Positions 27,766 through 35,014 of a stretch of 64,000 bases of DNA are shown in pieces. This DNA comes from DATJGF01 sp035495315 (GTDB taxonomy: Bacteria > Verrucomicrobiota > Verrucomicrobiia > Limisphaerales > UBA8199), in assembly GCA_035495315.1 (NCBI GenBank), contig DATJGF010000119.1, positions 62,001-126,000 on the forward strand, given 5' to 3'. Position 1 is the first letter of the stretch. The number at the start of each line of letters is the position of its first letter. Position numbers and translations under genes: made by a program. The notes below the pieces were generated by a model. That model ran no database searches and had not been told where the DNA came from. It was given only the letters and a program-made list of their open reading frames with translations.

Positions 27766-29031
27766 ATGGACCATTTTTACGATCATAAAAAATACGCGAT
27801 TCTCTACGTCGATGACGAAGAAAAGTCGTTGAAGTACTTCGTCCGTGCGTTCGAGGAGCAGTTCCGCATCTTCACGGCGACCAACGCGCAGGATGGTCTT
27901 AAGCTCCTCGAGCAACACAAGGACGAGGTTGGGTTACTGATGACCGATCAGCGCATGCCGGGCGAGAAGGGGGTTTGGCTGCTCGAAAAAGCCCGGCAAC
28001 TCCGCCCGCGGATTATACGCATTCTGGCCACGGCCTACGCCGATATGGAGGCAGCTATCGCCGCGGTCAATACCGGCGCGATTTATAAGTACGTCACCAA
28101 GCCATGGGACCCGCCGCAGCTCGAAAATACGCTCAAACGCGGTTTGGAGTTCTTTATGGTGCAGCGTGAGCGCGACCAGTTGCTGCGGGAAAAAATGTCT
28201 GTCCTGCACAATATGATGATTGCCGATCGGATCGTCAGCCTCGGGTTGCTGGCGGCGGGCTTGAGTCATCACATTCGCAACTCCCTCGTGGCGGTTAAAA
28301 CCTTCCTCGATTTGGCTCCGGCAAAGATGGAAGAAGAAAAGCTTGATTTAGAGGGTTTGCGGAACCCCGATTTCTGGAAAGAATACTATCAGAACGTGCA
28401 GGGTCAGATCGAAAAGATTAATAACATGCTGAAGGACCTTTGGACTGCGTCCGAAACGCCCGCCTTCCAATTCACCGACCAGGTCTCGTTAAAGGACACC
28501 ATTGGTGAAACCATCGCCTCCTTGCAGCCCAGTTTTACTTCAAAGCAAATTCAGGTGCAAAACCACATCTCGGCCTCGCTCCCGGCTCTCAATGTGGATA
28601 AGCCAAAAATTTACCGGTTATTCGAGTTGCTCCTGAAGGACGAACTGGCGACCCTGCCTCCCGGGTGCTCGATTAGTTTCGCAGCAGCGCTCCTGGAAAG
28701 CCCTTCCGGCGAGAAACAGATTGAGATCCAAGTCAAAGATAACGGCCCTGGGCTGCCCAAAGAAGCTCTACGACTTGTTTTTGATCCCTTTGTGGTTAGG
28801 AGCGACAGCCCAATGGAGTACGGCATTCATTTAATGGCGTGTTACTTCATCGTCCATCACCATGGCGGCCGAATCGATGCACGGAGCGGCGACCGTCAGG
28901 GCACGACGTTTACGATCCGCTTGCCCCTCAATCCGGCTCAGAGTCCGACCATCAGTCAAAGCGACACTGAATTTCTGCACAAGGTCCTCCTGAGCGACAC
29001 TCTTTGGGAAAAACTCATTTCCACGGAATAG
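27766..29031 (+). CDS. Receiver-histidine kinase protein with degenerate ATPase (PhcR/PhcQ-like)
   Basis: The 421-residue protein starts with a receiver (YVDDEE, phospho-acceptor Asp61 in MTDQRMPGEKG, YKYVTKPW). It continues with a dimerisation helix carrying LSHHIRNSLVAVK and an ATPase-like domain. The ATPase retains DNGPGL but lacks the N-box Asn (ELLLKDELA), and its G2 box reads EYGIHLMACYF instead of GxGxGL. ATP binding is therefore doubtful. Response regulators with a kinase-like output domain are the unusual hallmark of PhcR/PhcQ in Ralstonia. It follows the hybrid kinase by 25 bases and is probably its phosphorelay partner. Confidence 0.82.
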   Translation: MDHFYDHKKYAILYVDDEEKSLKYFVRAFEEQFRIFTATNAQDGLKLLEQHKDEVGLLMTDQRMPGEKGVWLLEKARQLRPRIIRILATAYADMEAAIAAVNTGAIYKYVTKPWDPPQLENTLKRGLEFFMVQRERDQLLREKMSVLHNMMIADRIVSLGLLAAGLSHHIRNSLVAVKTFLDLAPAKMEEEKLDLEGLRNPDFWKEYYQNVQGQIEKINNMLKDLWTASETPAFQFTDQVSLKDTIGETIASLQPSFTSKQIQVQNHISASLPALNVDKPKIYRLFELLLKDELATLPPGCSISFAAALLESPSGEKQIEIQVKDNGPGLPKEALRLVFDPFVVRSDSPMEYGIHLMACYFIVHHHGGRIDARSGDRQGTTFTIRLPLNPAQSPTISQSDTEFLHKVLLSDTLWEKLISTE

Positions 29032-29503
29032 GTCGTTATCGCAAGCCCCTGCCTCTGAGGACACAACGTAAGCCGTCCCTTCAAAGCGGCTTGTAAGCTT
29101 ATCCGCAGGATTCGGAAGGCCGAGCTCCGCACTGCTCAGCGAGGCCACACGAGGGGCTAAATGTTTGGGCCTCGCGGAGCTACGCCCAGCTCGACCTTCG
29201 CAAAGCGTTCGGCCCCAGAGATTCCCTTGGGCTGTCGCGCGAATTGGACCGAAGGCAAAAATCAGTATTCTCCGTGGTTGAGTCTCTCAATGCGAGGCTG
29301 TTAGATGTTGCGGTGAACAGAGTTGACCCACAGGCAAGCTTATGCATCATCTCGTGAGCGTGGTGGCCGGCAGAAGAAGCGTTTTCCAGCCAGGCGACAA
29401 CAGCGTCGCTGCGGGGGCCCGAGTAGCTCCCACTATCGGGGCGGAGAGCAGTGCGTGCAGCTTCTAGCGCGGCGCTTGCGACAGGGGTCCAGGCAAGTGT
29501 GAC
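29032..29503. other. Intergenic region with imperfect GC-rich palindrome
   Basis: These 472 bases separate two kinase genes. Arms AGCTCCGC (29123-29130) and GCGAGGCC (29139-29146) pair with the continuous stretch GGCCTCGCGGAGCT (29168-29181), giving a hairpin with an eight-base bulge. It could end the upstream transcript or be a repeat remnant. A leftward frame (29180-29632) covers much of the rest but overlaps the next gene and has no family motif. I see no supported gene here. Confidence 0.45.
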
Positions 29504-31549
29504 ATGAAGACGTTGTTGGTTCTGGCCGAGCATCCTGATTTGGCAGAAGCAGTACGCGCGGGAGTTAGTCCTGAGCAGTGCCGGGTAATCCATCGCGCCA
29601 GTCTGGAAGAGGCTGAACCCTTGCTGACACACGGGCTAGTCGATGCCTGCATCCTCGACCTTGAGCAGACCAGCGTCCAAGGGTTGTGGGCGGTCGAAAA
29701 GCTGCGCCATCGCGCCCCTAAGTGTCCGCTCATCATTTACACCGGAAGCCACAAATGGGAGTGGGAGGAAGACGCCTATCTTCAGGGTGTCTCGCACGTG
29801 CTTGGCAAACCGGTTAAGCCCAGACTCCTTTCCGCCTTGCTCGAGCGGCTTTGGACGCCCCCACAGGCTTCTCCAGTGCCGGCGGTGGTCGTCAGCCCTT
29901 CGCCCCAGCAATTTGATTTTACGCGTGTTCAGGAGTCGGCGTTACTTCCGAATAGCGCACAAGCGTTGCGATTTTTCAGCAAATTTTCGGGGATTCTGAC
30001 GCACTCACTGAATGCCGAAGCGATGCTCGAGCAGTTTTTGTTGCTCCTTCGTGAATTGGTGGCAGTGAATCGCGCGGCGATATTTCTGCGGCAGCCAACT
30101 GGCTCCTTTGGCCTCAGTGCCAGTCCGGGAGATAACAAGCGTTTGCGGGCCGCCTGCGCGATAGGCCTTTCTCATAGTCTCCTGGAGCATTTCGAACTTT
30201 CGTTTGAAACCGGACTTGGCGGCCATGTCTTCCGCCTCGCTCGCATATTGCGTCGCCAAAGTGAGGAAATCCGAGCCGATGTCGAAGCCCAGAAAGAATT
30301 CGAGCTGCTCGGGGTCCAGGTAGCGGTCCCCATTTTGGATCGCGAATCGGTGCTGGGGGTCGCCGTGTTCGATGGCCGAATCACCGGCGAACCGTTGCTC
30401 AATTCGGAGCTCGAACTCATCTTTAACCTGCTGGAACAACTCGGCCTTGGCATTAAGAACATCTGGCTTCACGACCAGGCGGTTGCCAATCACGAAATGC
30501 TGGCTGATATCCTCCGCGAGCTCAGCAGCGCCTGCGTCGTCGTCAGCCGCGACCTGATCATTCTGCACGCCAACAAAACAGCACGTCGTTATTTTGGTCG
30601 AACCGAGCGCCGTACCGGCGATATGGACTTTAGCGATTTGCCGCAGGTGCTTGGGGCCAAGATTTTTCAGGTGCTCAGAACCGGGGCCGGGATATCGAAT
30701 TTCAAATACCAGCCAGAGGATGCCCCCGGGAATATTTACAATATCAATATTGTCCCCTTCCAACGCCAAAAAGAAGGCTTACCCGCTTCGGCTCTTTTGA
30801 TGGCCGAAGACCTCACTCAAAGCGAACAACTGCGCCGGCTGGAAATCGAAACAGCCAATCTCCGTCTCATCCGGGCAATGGCGGATCGCTTGACGCATGA
30901 AATCGGCAACGCCATGGTCCCCCTCTCGACGCATCAGCAGTTGCTCAGTGATAAGTGGAAGGATCCGGAATTTCGGGCCTCGCTTGAACTGGCCCTCGCC
31001 GACGGAGTCAAACGCGTTAATCGACTCATCAATCAAATGCGCTTTCTGGCCCGCGACAATCTCGCGACGCAGGAATCATTTCCCTTGGCTCCGCTCATCG
31101 AAGAGGCTTATCAGGAAGCCTGCAAATACCAACCCGTCAAGTCCGCCCAACTCCGTTACGACAACGCCAACAAACCGATTGTCCTCAACGGCGATCGTGC
31201 CGCGCTTAAACACGCGCTGGCGGAGGTGATGCTCAACGCGCTGCAAGCCAATCCAACTGATCCCAAAATCGGTGTGCGTCTTCACACTGAGGCTAACGGC
31301 CAGGGTCATTCCGCTTTGCAGATCGAGGTTCAGGATAATGGCGCCGGCTTCACTCCGGAAGCGATGCAGAAGGCTCCCGCACCATTCTTTACGACGCGCA
31401 ATGTTGGGTTGGGGTTGGGATTGACAGTTAGCCGCAAAATTGTCGAAACCCACCATGGCAAGCTGGAAATTGTCGGTCCCAAAACGGGCCACGCCGGCAT
31501 CGTTCGCATTTCCCTCCCGCTCGAATCCGACGTCACGCTTCAGGCTTAA
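29504..31549 (+). CDS. Pseudo-receiver, GAF, PAS and histidine kinase protein
   Basis: This 681-residue soluble protein begins with a receiver-like domain. It keeps Asp52 (ACILDLEQ) and a GKPVK Lys, but the acidic pair that binds metal is replaced by LAEHPD. A GAF domain spans about residues 160-325 and a PAS domain about 330-430. The kinase core has H-box RLTHEIGNAMVPL, N-box MLNALQAN, DNGAGFT and GLGLGLTVS, so the ATPase looks intact. It may be a cytosolic branch of the relay that reads a small ligand by GAF/PAS. It starts 470 bases after the previous gene and could have its own promoter. Confidence 0.85.
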   Translation: MKTLLVLAEHPDLAEAVRAGVSPEQCRVIHRASLEEAEPLLTHGLVDACILDLEQTSVQGLWAVEKLRHRAPKCPLIIYTGSHKWEWEEDAYLQGVSHVLGKPVKPRLLSALLERLWTPPQASPVPAVVVSPSPQQFDFTRVQESALLPNSAQALRFFSKFSGILTHSLNAEAMLEQFLLLLRELVAVNRAAIFLRQPTGSFGLSASPGDNKRLRAACAIGLSHSLLEHFELSFETGLGGHVFRLARILRRQSEEIRADVEAQKEFELLGVQVAVPILDRESVLGVAVFDGRITGEPLLNSELELIFNLLEQLGLGIKNIWLHDQAVANHEMLADILRELSSACVVVSRDLIILHANKTARRYFGRTERRTGDMDFSDLPQVLGAKIFQVLRTGAGISNFKYQPEDAPGNIYNINIVPFQRQKEGLPASALLMAEDLTQSEQLRRLEIETANLRLIRAMADRLTHEIGNAMVPLSTHQQLLSDKWKDPEFRASLELALADGVKRVNRLINQMRFLARDNLATQESFPLAPLIEEAYQEACKYQPVKSAQLRYDNANKPIVLNGDRAALKHALAEVMLNALQANPTDPKIGVRLHTEANGQGHSALQIEVQDNGAGFTPEAMQKAPAPFFTTRNVGLGLGLTVSRKIVETHHGKLEIVGPKTGHAGIVRISLPLESDVTLQA

Positions 31550-31696
31550 GGCCAATCTCTGGTAATCAAAGAGAGCGCCGGCGTGCCGGGGCTGTCCTCC
31601 ACGAGGAACCACGCTGGTTGGCGACGGCTATTTCGCCGCTAGTGCAGCGGCTGCTTCAGCCAAGAAATGTCATTTGTTGGACAAAAAAGGTTGAGC

Positions 31697-31723
31697 CCAT
31701 ATTGAGATTGTGTCTCAATATGG
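31697..31723. promoter_or_regulatory. Perfect inverted repeat upstream of outer-membrane barrel gene
   Basis: CCATATTGAGA and TCTCAATATGG form an 11-bp perfect inverted repeat with a 5-base centre, 45 bases before the next start codon. There is no following T-run, so it fits an operator for a dimeric regulator better than a classical terminator. Either reading is an inference. Confidence 0.5.
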
Positions 31724-31768
31724 CCCCGTTACGATTTTACATTCTTAACTAACCCAATCGAAATCGGA

Positions 31769-32599
31769 ATGACTACCAATGCCAGAGTGTGGGCAGCCAT
31801 TGCGGGCTGCAGTGTGGGCCTGGGCATCGCACAGGCCGACGAGCGCCGTTTCACCTACACCTATGAACCTGAAGTTCTGCCTCAAGGCGGGATGGAGTTC
31901 GAGCAGTGGATTACTTTGCGAACGCAGCGAACCAGTGACGCCGAGGTCAAACAGGGCAATTACAATCTCTGGGAACTTCGCGAGGAACTTGAGTACGGCG
32001 TGACCGATAACTATAGCCTTTCGTTGTATCTTAATTTCGCCAATGAAAGTTTTAAGGATCACAGCCAAGACCCTCCTGTAACTGTATCTGAGTTTAAGTT
32101 TCAAGGGGTCTCGCTGGAGAACCGTTACATGGTGCTGAATCCTGCCAAGCACGCGGTGGGTCTGACGCTGTATCTGGAGCCTCGGTTCTCCGGGGACGAG
32201 GCCGAAGTGGAGGAGAAACTCATCCTGGGGCAATGGATGGGAGAATGGAAGTGGGCATTCAATCTTGTTCACGCTACGGAATGGTCCGATAACCTCAACA
32301 GCGTGGAAGGTGAGCTCGAGGCGGATTTAGCGATTGCACGCAACCTTGGCAAGAACTGGTCGTTAGGGGTGGAGTTGCGCGATCATAACGAGCTGCCGGA
32401 TTATTCGTTGTGGGAGAATACGGCACTTTATGTGGGACCCGTTCTCAGCTATCGGCATGAGAAGTGGTGGGCGGCGCTGAGTGTTATGCCACAGATCTAT
32501 GGCGCTAATTTCCAGGGTAACCCGGATGGGAATTCGTGGCTGGAACTGGAAGGCCATGAGCGGTTGAACGTCCGATTACTGTTTTCCCTCTCCCTCTAA
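31769..32599 (+). CDS. Predicted outer-membrane beta-barrel protein
   Basis: The 276-residue precursor has a short signal peptide (cleavage likely near AQADERR). The mature protein has repeated alternating aromatic strands such as FTYTYEPEVLPQGGMEFEQW, LYLNFANESF and WALNL-like segments, and ends in LFSLSL, as outer-membrane barrels do. It may correspond to the DUF6662 type, but I cannot confirm this without a search. Its stop shares a base with the start of a small cytochrome gene (TAATG), so the two are translationally coupled. A redox-linked or transport role is possible; none is assigned. Confidence 0.72.
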   Translation: MTTNARVWAAIAGCSVGLGIAQADERRFTYTYEPEVLPQGGMEFEQWITLRTQRTSDAEVKQGNYNLWELREELEYGVTDNYSLSLYLNFANESFKDHSQDPPVTVSEFKFQGVSLENRYMVLNPAKHAVGLTLYLEPRFSGDEAEVEEKLILGQWMGEWKWAFNLVHATEWSDNLNSVEGELEADLAIARNLGKNWSLGVELRDHNELPDYSLWENTALYVGPVLSYRHEKWWAALSVMPQIYGANFQGNPDGNSWLELEGHERLNVRLLFSLSL

Positions 32600-32937
32600 T
32601 GCGCCGAGCGCTCACAGGTTGTGTTTCGTTGGCGCTGTTGGTCAGTTGGGACCTTGGTTGCCGCGCCGGGCCCCCAACGGTGCACACGCCAAAACAGATT
32701 CTATCGGTGGATGCGAGACCCGCTCCCCGGCCGGATCTCTCCCCGGCAGAAGTCGATCGCGGCGCCAATTTGTGTCTCAACAAATGTGTCCGGTGCCACA
32801 AGCTATATGCGCCGGCGCAATACTCCGACATGGAGTGGCGATTGTGGATGACAAAGATGACGAAGAAGGCTCATTTGACACGCGACCAGGCAGAATTGCT
32901 GGGGCGCTACCTGGAGGGATTTCGTACGACCAACTGA
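32599..32937 (+). CDS. Small secreted c-type cytochrome-like protein
   Basis: The 112-residue precursor has a hydrophobic N-terminal segment ending in SWDLGCRAG. The Cys there could be a lipoprotein attachment site, although the lipobox is not canonical. The single heme-binding motif CVRCH is followed by a Met-rich stretch (DMEWRLWMTKMTKK) that could supply the distal ligand, and a final helix. This is the layout of a minimal mono-heme cytochrome c. It is coupled to the preceding barrel gene and probably sits in the periplasm or on the inner face of the outer membrane. Confidence 0.75.
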   Translation: MRRALTGCVSLALLVSWDLGCRAGPPTVHTPKQILSVDARPAPRPDLSPAEVDRGANLCLNKCVRCHKLYAPAQYSDMEWRLWMTKMTKKAHLTRDQAELLGRYLEGFRTTN

Positions 32938-33004
32938 GTCGGACTTTGCGTGGGGTTTTTTCTTGTCGTCAGGTATTCCTCCTGTAAGATGCCTGGCGTG
33001 GCTC

Positions 33005-33036
33005 CAGTATAATCTTGTGACAGTATAATCTTGTGA
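33005..33036. repeat. Exact 16-bp tandem duplication
   Basis: CAGTATAATCTTGTGA occurs twice in direct succession (33005-33020 and 33021-33036), ending 28 bases before the start of the receiver-kinase gene. Each copy contains TATAAT, a perfect -10 hexamer, so the repeat could duplicate a promoter core or a regulator site. Confidence 0.8.
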
Positions 33037-33064
33037 ATTACCGGTTTGACAGCCGTAATGACGC

Positions 33065-34360
33065 ATGACGATCTCCACCGTCACCTCATTGGAGACATCT
33101 ACGCCTTTCGCGGACAGCGCAGCGCCCGGAAACCGCAAAGGGACACTCCTGATAGTCGATGACGAGGATGGGCCTCGCCAATCGCTGCGGGTGATCTTTA
33201 AGGACGACTACGAAATCCTGATGGCGAGCGATGGCCCGTCGGCAATTTCACTGGCGCAAAGTCACAAAATCGATGTCGCCATATTGGATATTCGCATGAG
33301 CGGCATGTCCGGGATCGAGGTTCTCGAACGGCTTAAGTACGTGTCCGCGGGGATCGAGGTAGTCATGATGACGGCGTTCGAAACGACCGACACAATGCGC
33401 CAGGCGCTGCGATTACGGGCCTGCGATTACATCAATAAACCGTTCGACGTAAGTACCATGCGCGCGGCCGTTGCCAATGCGATGCAGCGGCGTACGCTCG
33501 AGGGCGAGATCCATAATAATGCCGAACAGTTACAGGTTTTGCTCGCCGAACTCCAGGATCAAAAAATCGAAGAACAGATGGCGCATACTCGGGGTGAGAT
33601 TTACGCCAGCATCATTCACGATATTAATGGACCTCTGACGGTCATCTCGGGTTTCGTCCAACTCCTCAACCAACGAGTGGGTAACGCTTCACGTTTGGAG
33701 ATGGAAGACTTGGAATTCATCAAAGACAGGCTGAAAACCATCACCCGGCAGGTCACCAATTGCATTGATATCTCACGTCGGTATCTCAGTTTTCTTCGCC
33801 GGCAATCCGATGAAGCTCCCCGAGTAGGAGTCAACCAGCTCCTGAATGATCTCAATCATTTGGCGAGAGTCCATCCGAGCCGTCAGAATCACGAATTTAC
33901 CATACGCCCGCTAGCCGAAGACGTTGCGGTGCGGATGAACGGCACGGATCTCATTCAGGTGGTGCTCAATCTCACGGTAAACGCTTTTCAATGCACTTCG
34001 ACCGCTCATGCGGTGGAGATCTCGGGAACTATCGTCCATCAGCCCTTGGAACTGACGGGCTTCAAGGATGGTCCGCAAGAGCGGCTGCTGAATGTGGAGA
34101 ACTTCGACAATTTGCCTCCCCTGCTGGTGCTTTCGGTTCGGGACACTGGTCCTGGGATACCACCGGAGATCCTCCCCAAAATATTCCAACCTTATTTCTC
34201 CACGAAAGGGCCTCGCAACGGGACCGGTTTGGGGCTTAACATCGTCCAACGCCTGATCAAAGAGAGTCGAGGCGCGCTCCATGTTCATAGCGATCTGGAG
34301 CGAGGGAGTGTGTTCACCATTTACGTGCCCGCTGTTCCGATTCAGACCCCAGCGGCGTAG
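33065..34360 (+). CDS. Response regulator with histidine kinase output domain
   Basis: The 431-residue protein has an N-terminal receiver (IVDDEDGP, Asp75 in AILDIRMSGMSG, NKPFD) and a coiled-coil linker. The kinase core has H-box IIHDINGPLTVI, N-box NLTVNAFQ, DTGPGIPPEI and NGTGLGLNIV. All ATPase boxes look intact, unlike the receiver-kinase at 27766. There is no membrane segment. It is the third protein in this region combining a receiver with a kinase-like output and may be the terminal or a competing branch of the same relay. It converges on the next leftward gene, with nine bases between the stops. Confidence 0.85.
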   Translation: MTISTVTSLETSTPFADSAAPGNRKGTLLIVDDEDGPRQSLRVIFKDDYEILMASDGPSAISLAQSHKIDVAILDIRMSGMSGIEVLERLKYVSAGIEVVMMTAFETTDTMRQALRLRACDYINKPFDVSTMRAAVANAMQRRTLEGEIHNNAEQLQVLLAELQDQKIEEQMAHTRGEIYASIIHDINGPLTVISGFVQLLNQRVGNASRLEMEDLEFIKDRLKTITRQVTNCIDISRRYLSFLRRQSDEAPRVGVNQLLNDLNHLARVHPSRQNHEFTIRPLAEDVAVRMNGTDLIQVVLNLTVNAFQCTSTAHAVEISGTIVHQPLELTGFKDGPQERLLNVENFDNLPPLLVLSVRDTGPGIPPEILPKIFQPYFSTKGPRNGTGLGLNIVQRLIKESRGALHVHSDLERGSVFTIYVPAVPIQTPAA

Positions 34361-34369
34361 TTTTCGTCC

Positions 34370-34993
34370 TCAGATTTTCAAACCCGCGAGCAGACGTCGA
34401 TAAAGGTTTCGCGTTCTTTTCCTGGAGGCCGGCAGGAAGCAGCCGGCGCGATCAGCAATCTTGAAACTGGTTAGGCCCGTCAAGCCAGAAACCGATGCCG
34501 CCACGCAGGGATAAACAAACAAGCCGCGCAAACCAATCGTCTCGAGGCGCACGCCGGCGAGCTGTGAATACGGGATGGAAAAATGAACTGAATCGCCTTC
34601 AAAAACCAATTCGGAGCCGCTCAGGATAATCACGCCGATGTCGTCGGCGTCCTCGAGAATCGCCCTAAGTCCCGAACGTATCCTGGGGATGAAAGTGATC
34701 TGGACGATAAAGGAGTTGGCATCGTTGGTACGGGCAGCCTTCAGATTACCGACCAGTCTGGTGACATAAGTATTCCCAAAACCAAACGGCAGAAACAAGG
34801 TAGCCGCACAAATGGTCAGCAGTGGAATGAGTGCCGTCCAGAATCCCAATTGCAACGAACTCACCACCAACATCGCGCCCACCACGGGAATCACCAGGAG
34901 CAGCCCGAACGCGCAAACAATCATCACGGCGCGTCCCGTAAACAGGCGTGCATCCCGAATTTCCAAGCTGGTCTGACCGCTGGGCGATTTCAC
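34370..34993 (-). CDS. Uncharacterised two-helix membrane protein
   Basis: I do not recognise this 207-residue protein. Two hydrophobic helices (AVMIVCAFGLLLVIPVVGAM and a following segment around FWTALIPLLTICAATLFL) are followed by a soluble C-terminal domain. That domain contains ADDIGVIILSGSELVF and FSIPYSQLAGVRL, which suggests a PH-like beta domain. It is read leftwards, separated by 21 bases from the end of the cstA-like gene, so it may be the last gene of that operon. Confidence 0.65.
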   Translation of the reverse strand: MKSPSGQTSLEIRDARLFTGRAVMIVCAFGLLLVIPVVGAMLVVSSLQLGFWTALIPLLTICAATLFLPFGFGNTYVTRLVGNLKAARTNDANSFIVQITFIPRIRSGLRAILEDADDIGVIILSGSELVFEGDSVHFSIPYSQLAGVRLETIGLRGLFVYPCVAASVSGLTGLTSFKIADRAGCFLPASRKRTRNLYRRLLAGLKI

Positions 34994-35014
34994 GTTAAAC
35001 TAGTTCGGACGACT

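Noticed and set aside
29180..29632. Leftward frame of 150 codons in the gap before 29504.
   Set aside because: It overlaps the start of the next gene by over 120 bases and shows no family motif; a degraded gene cannot be excluded but is not supported.
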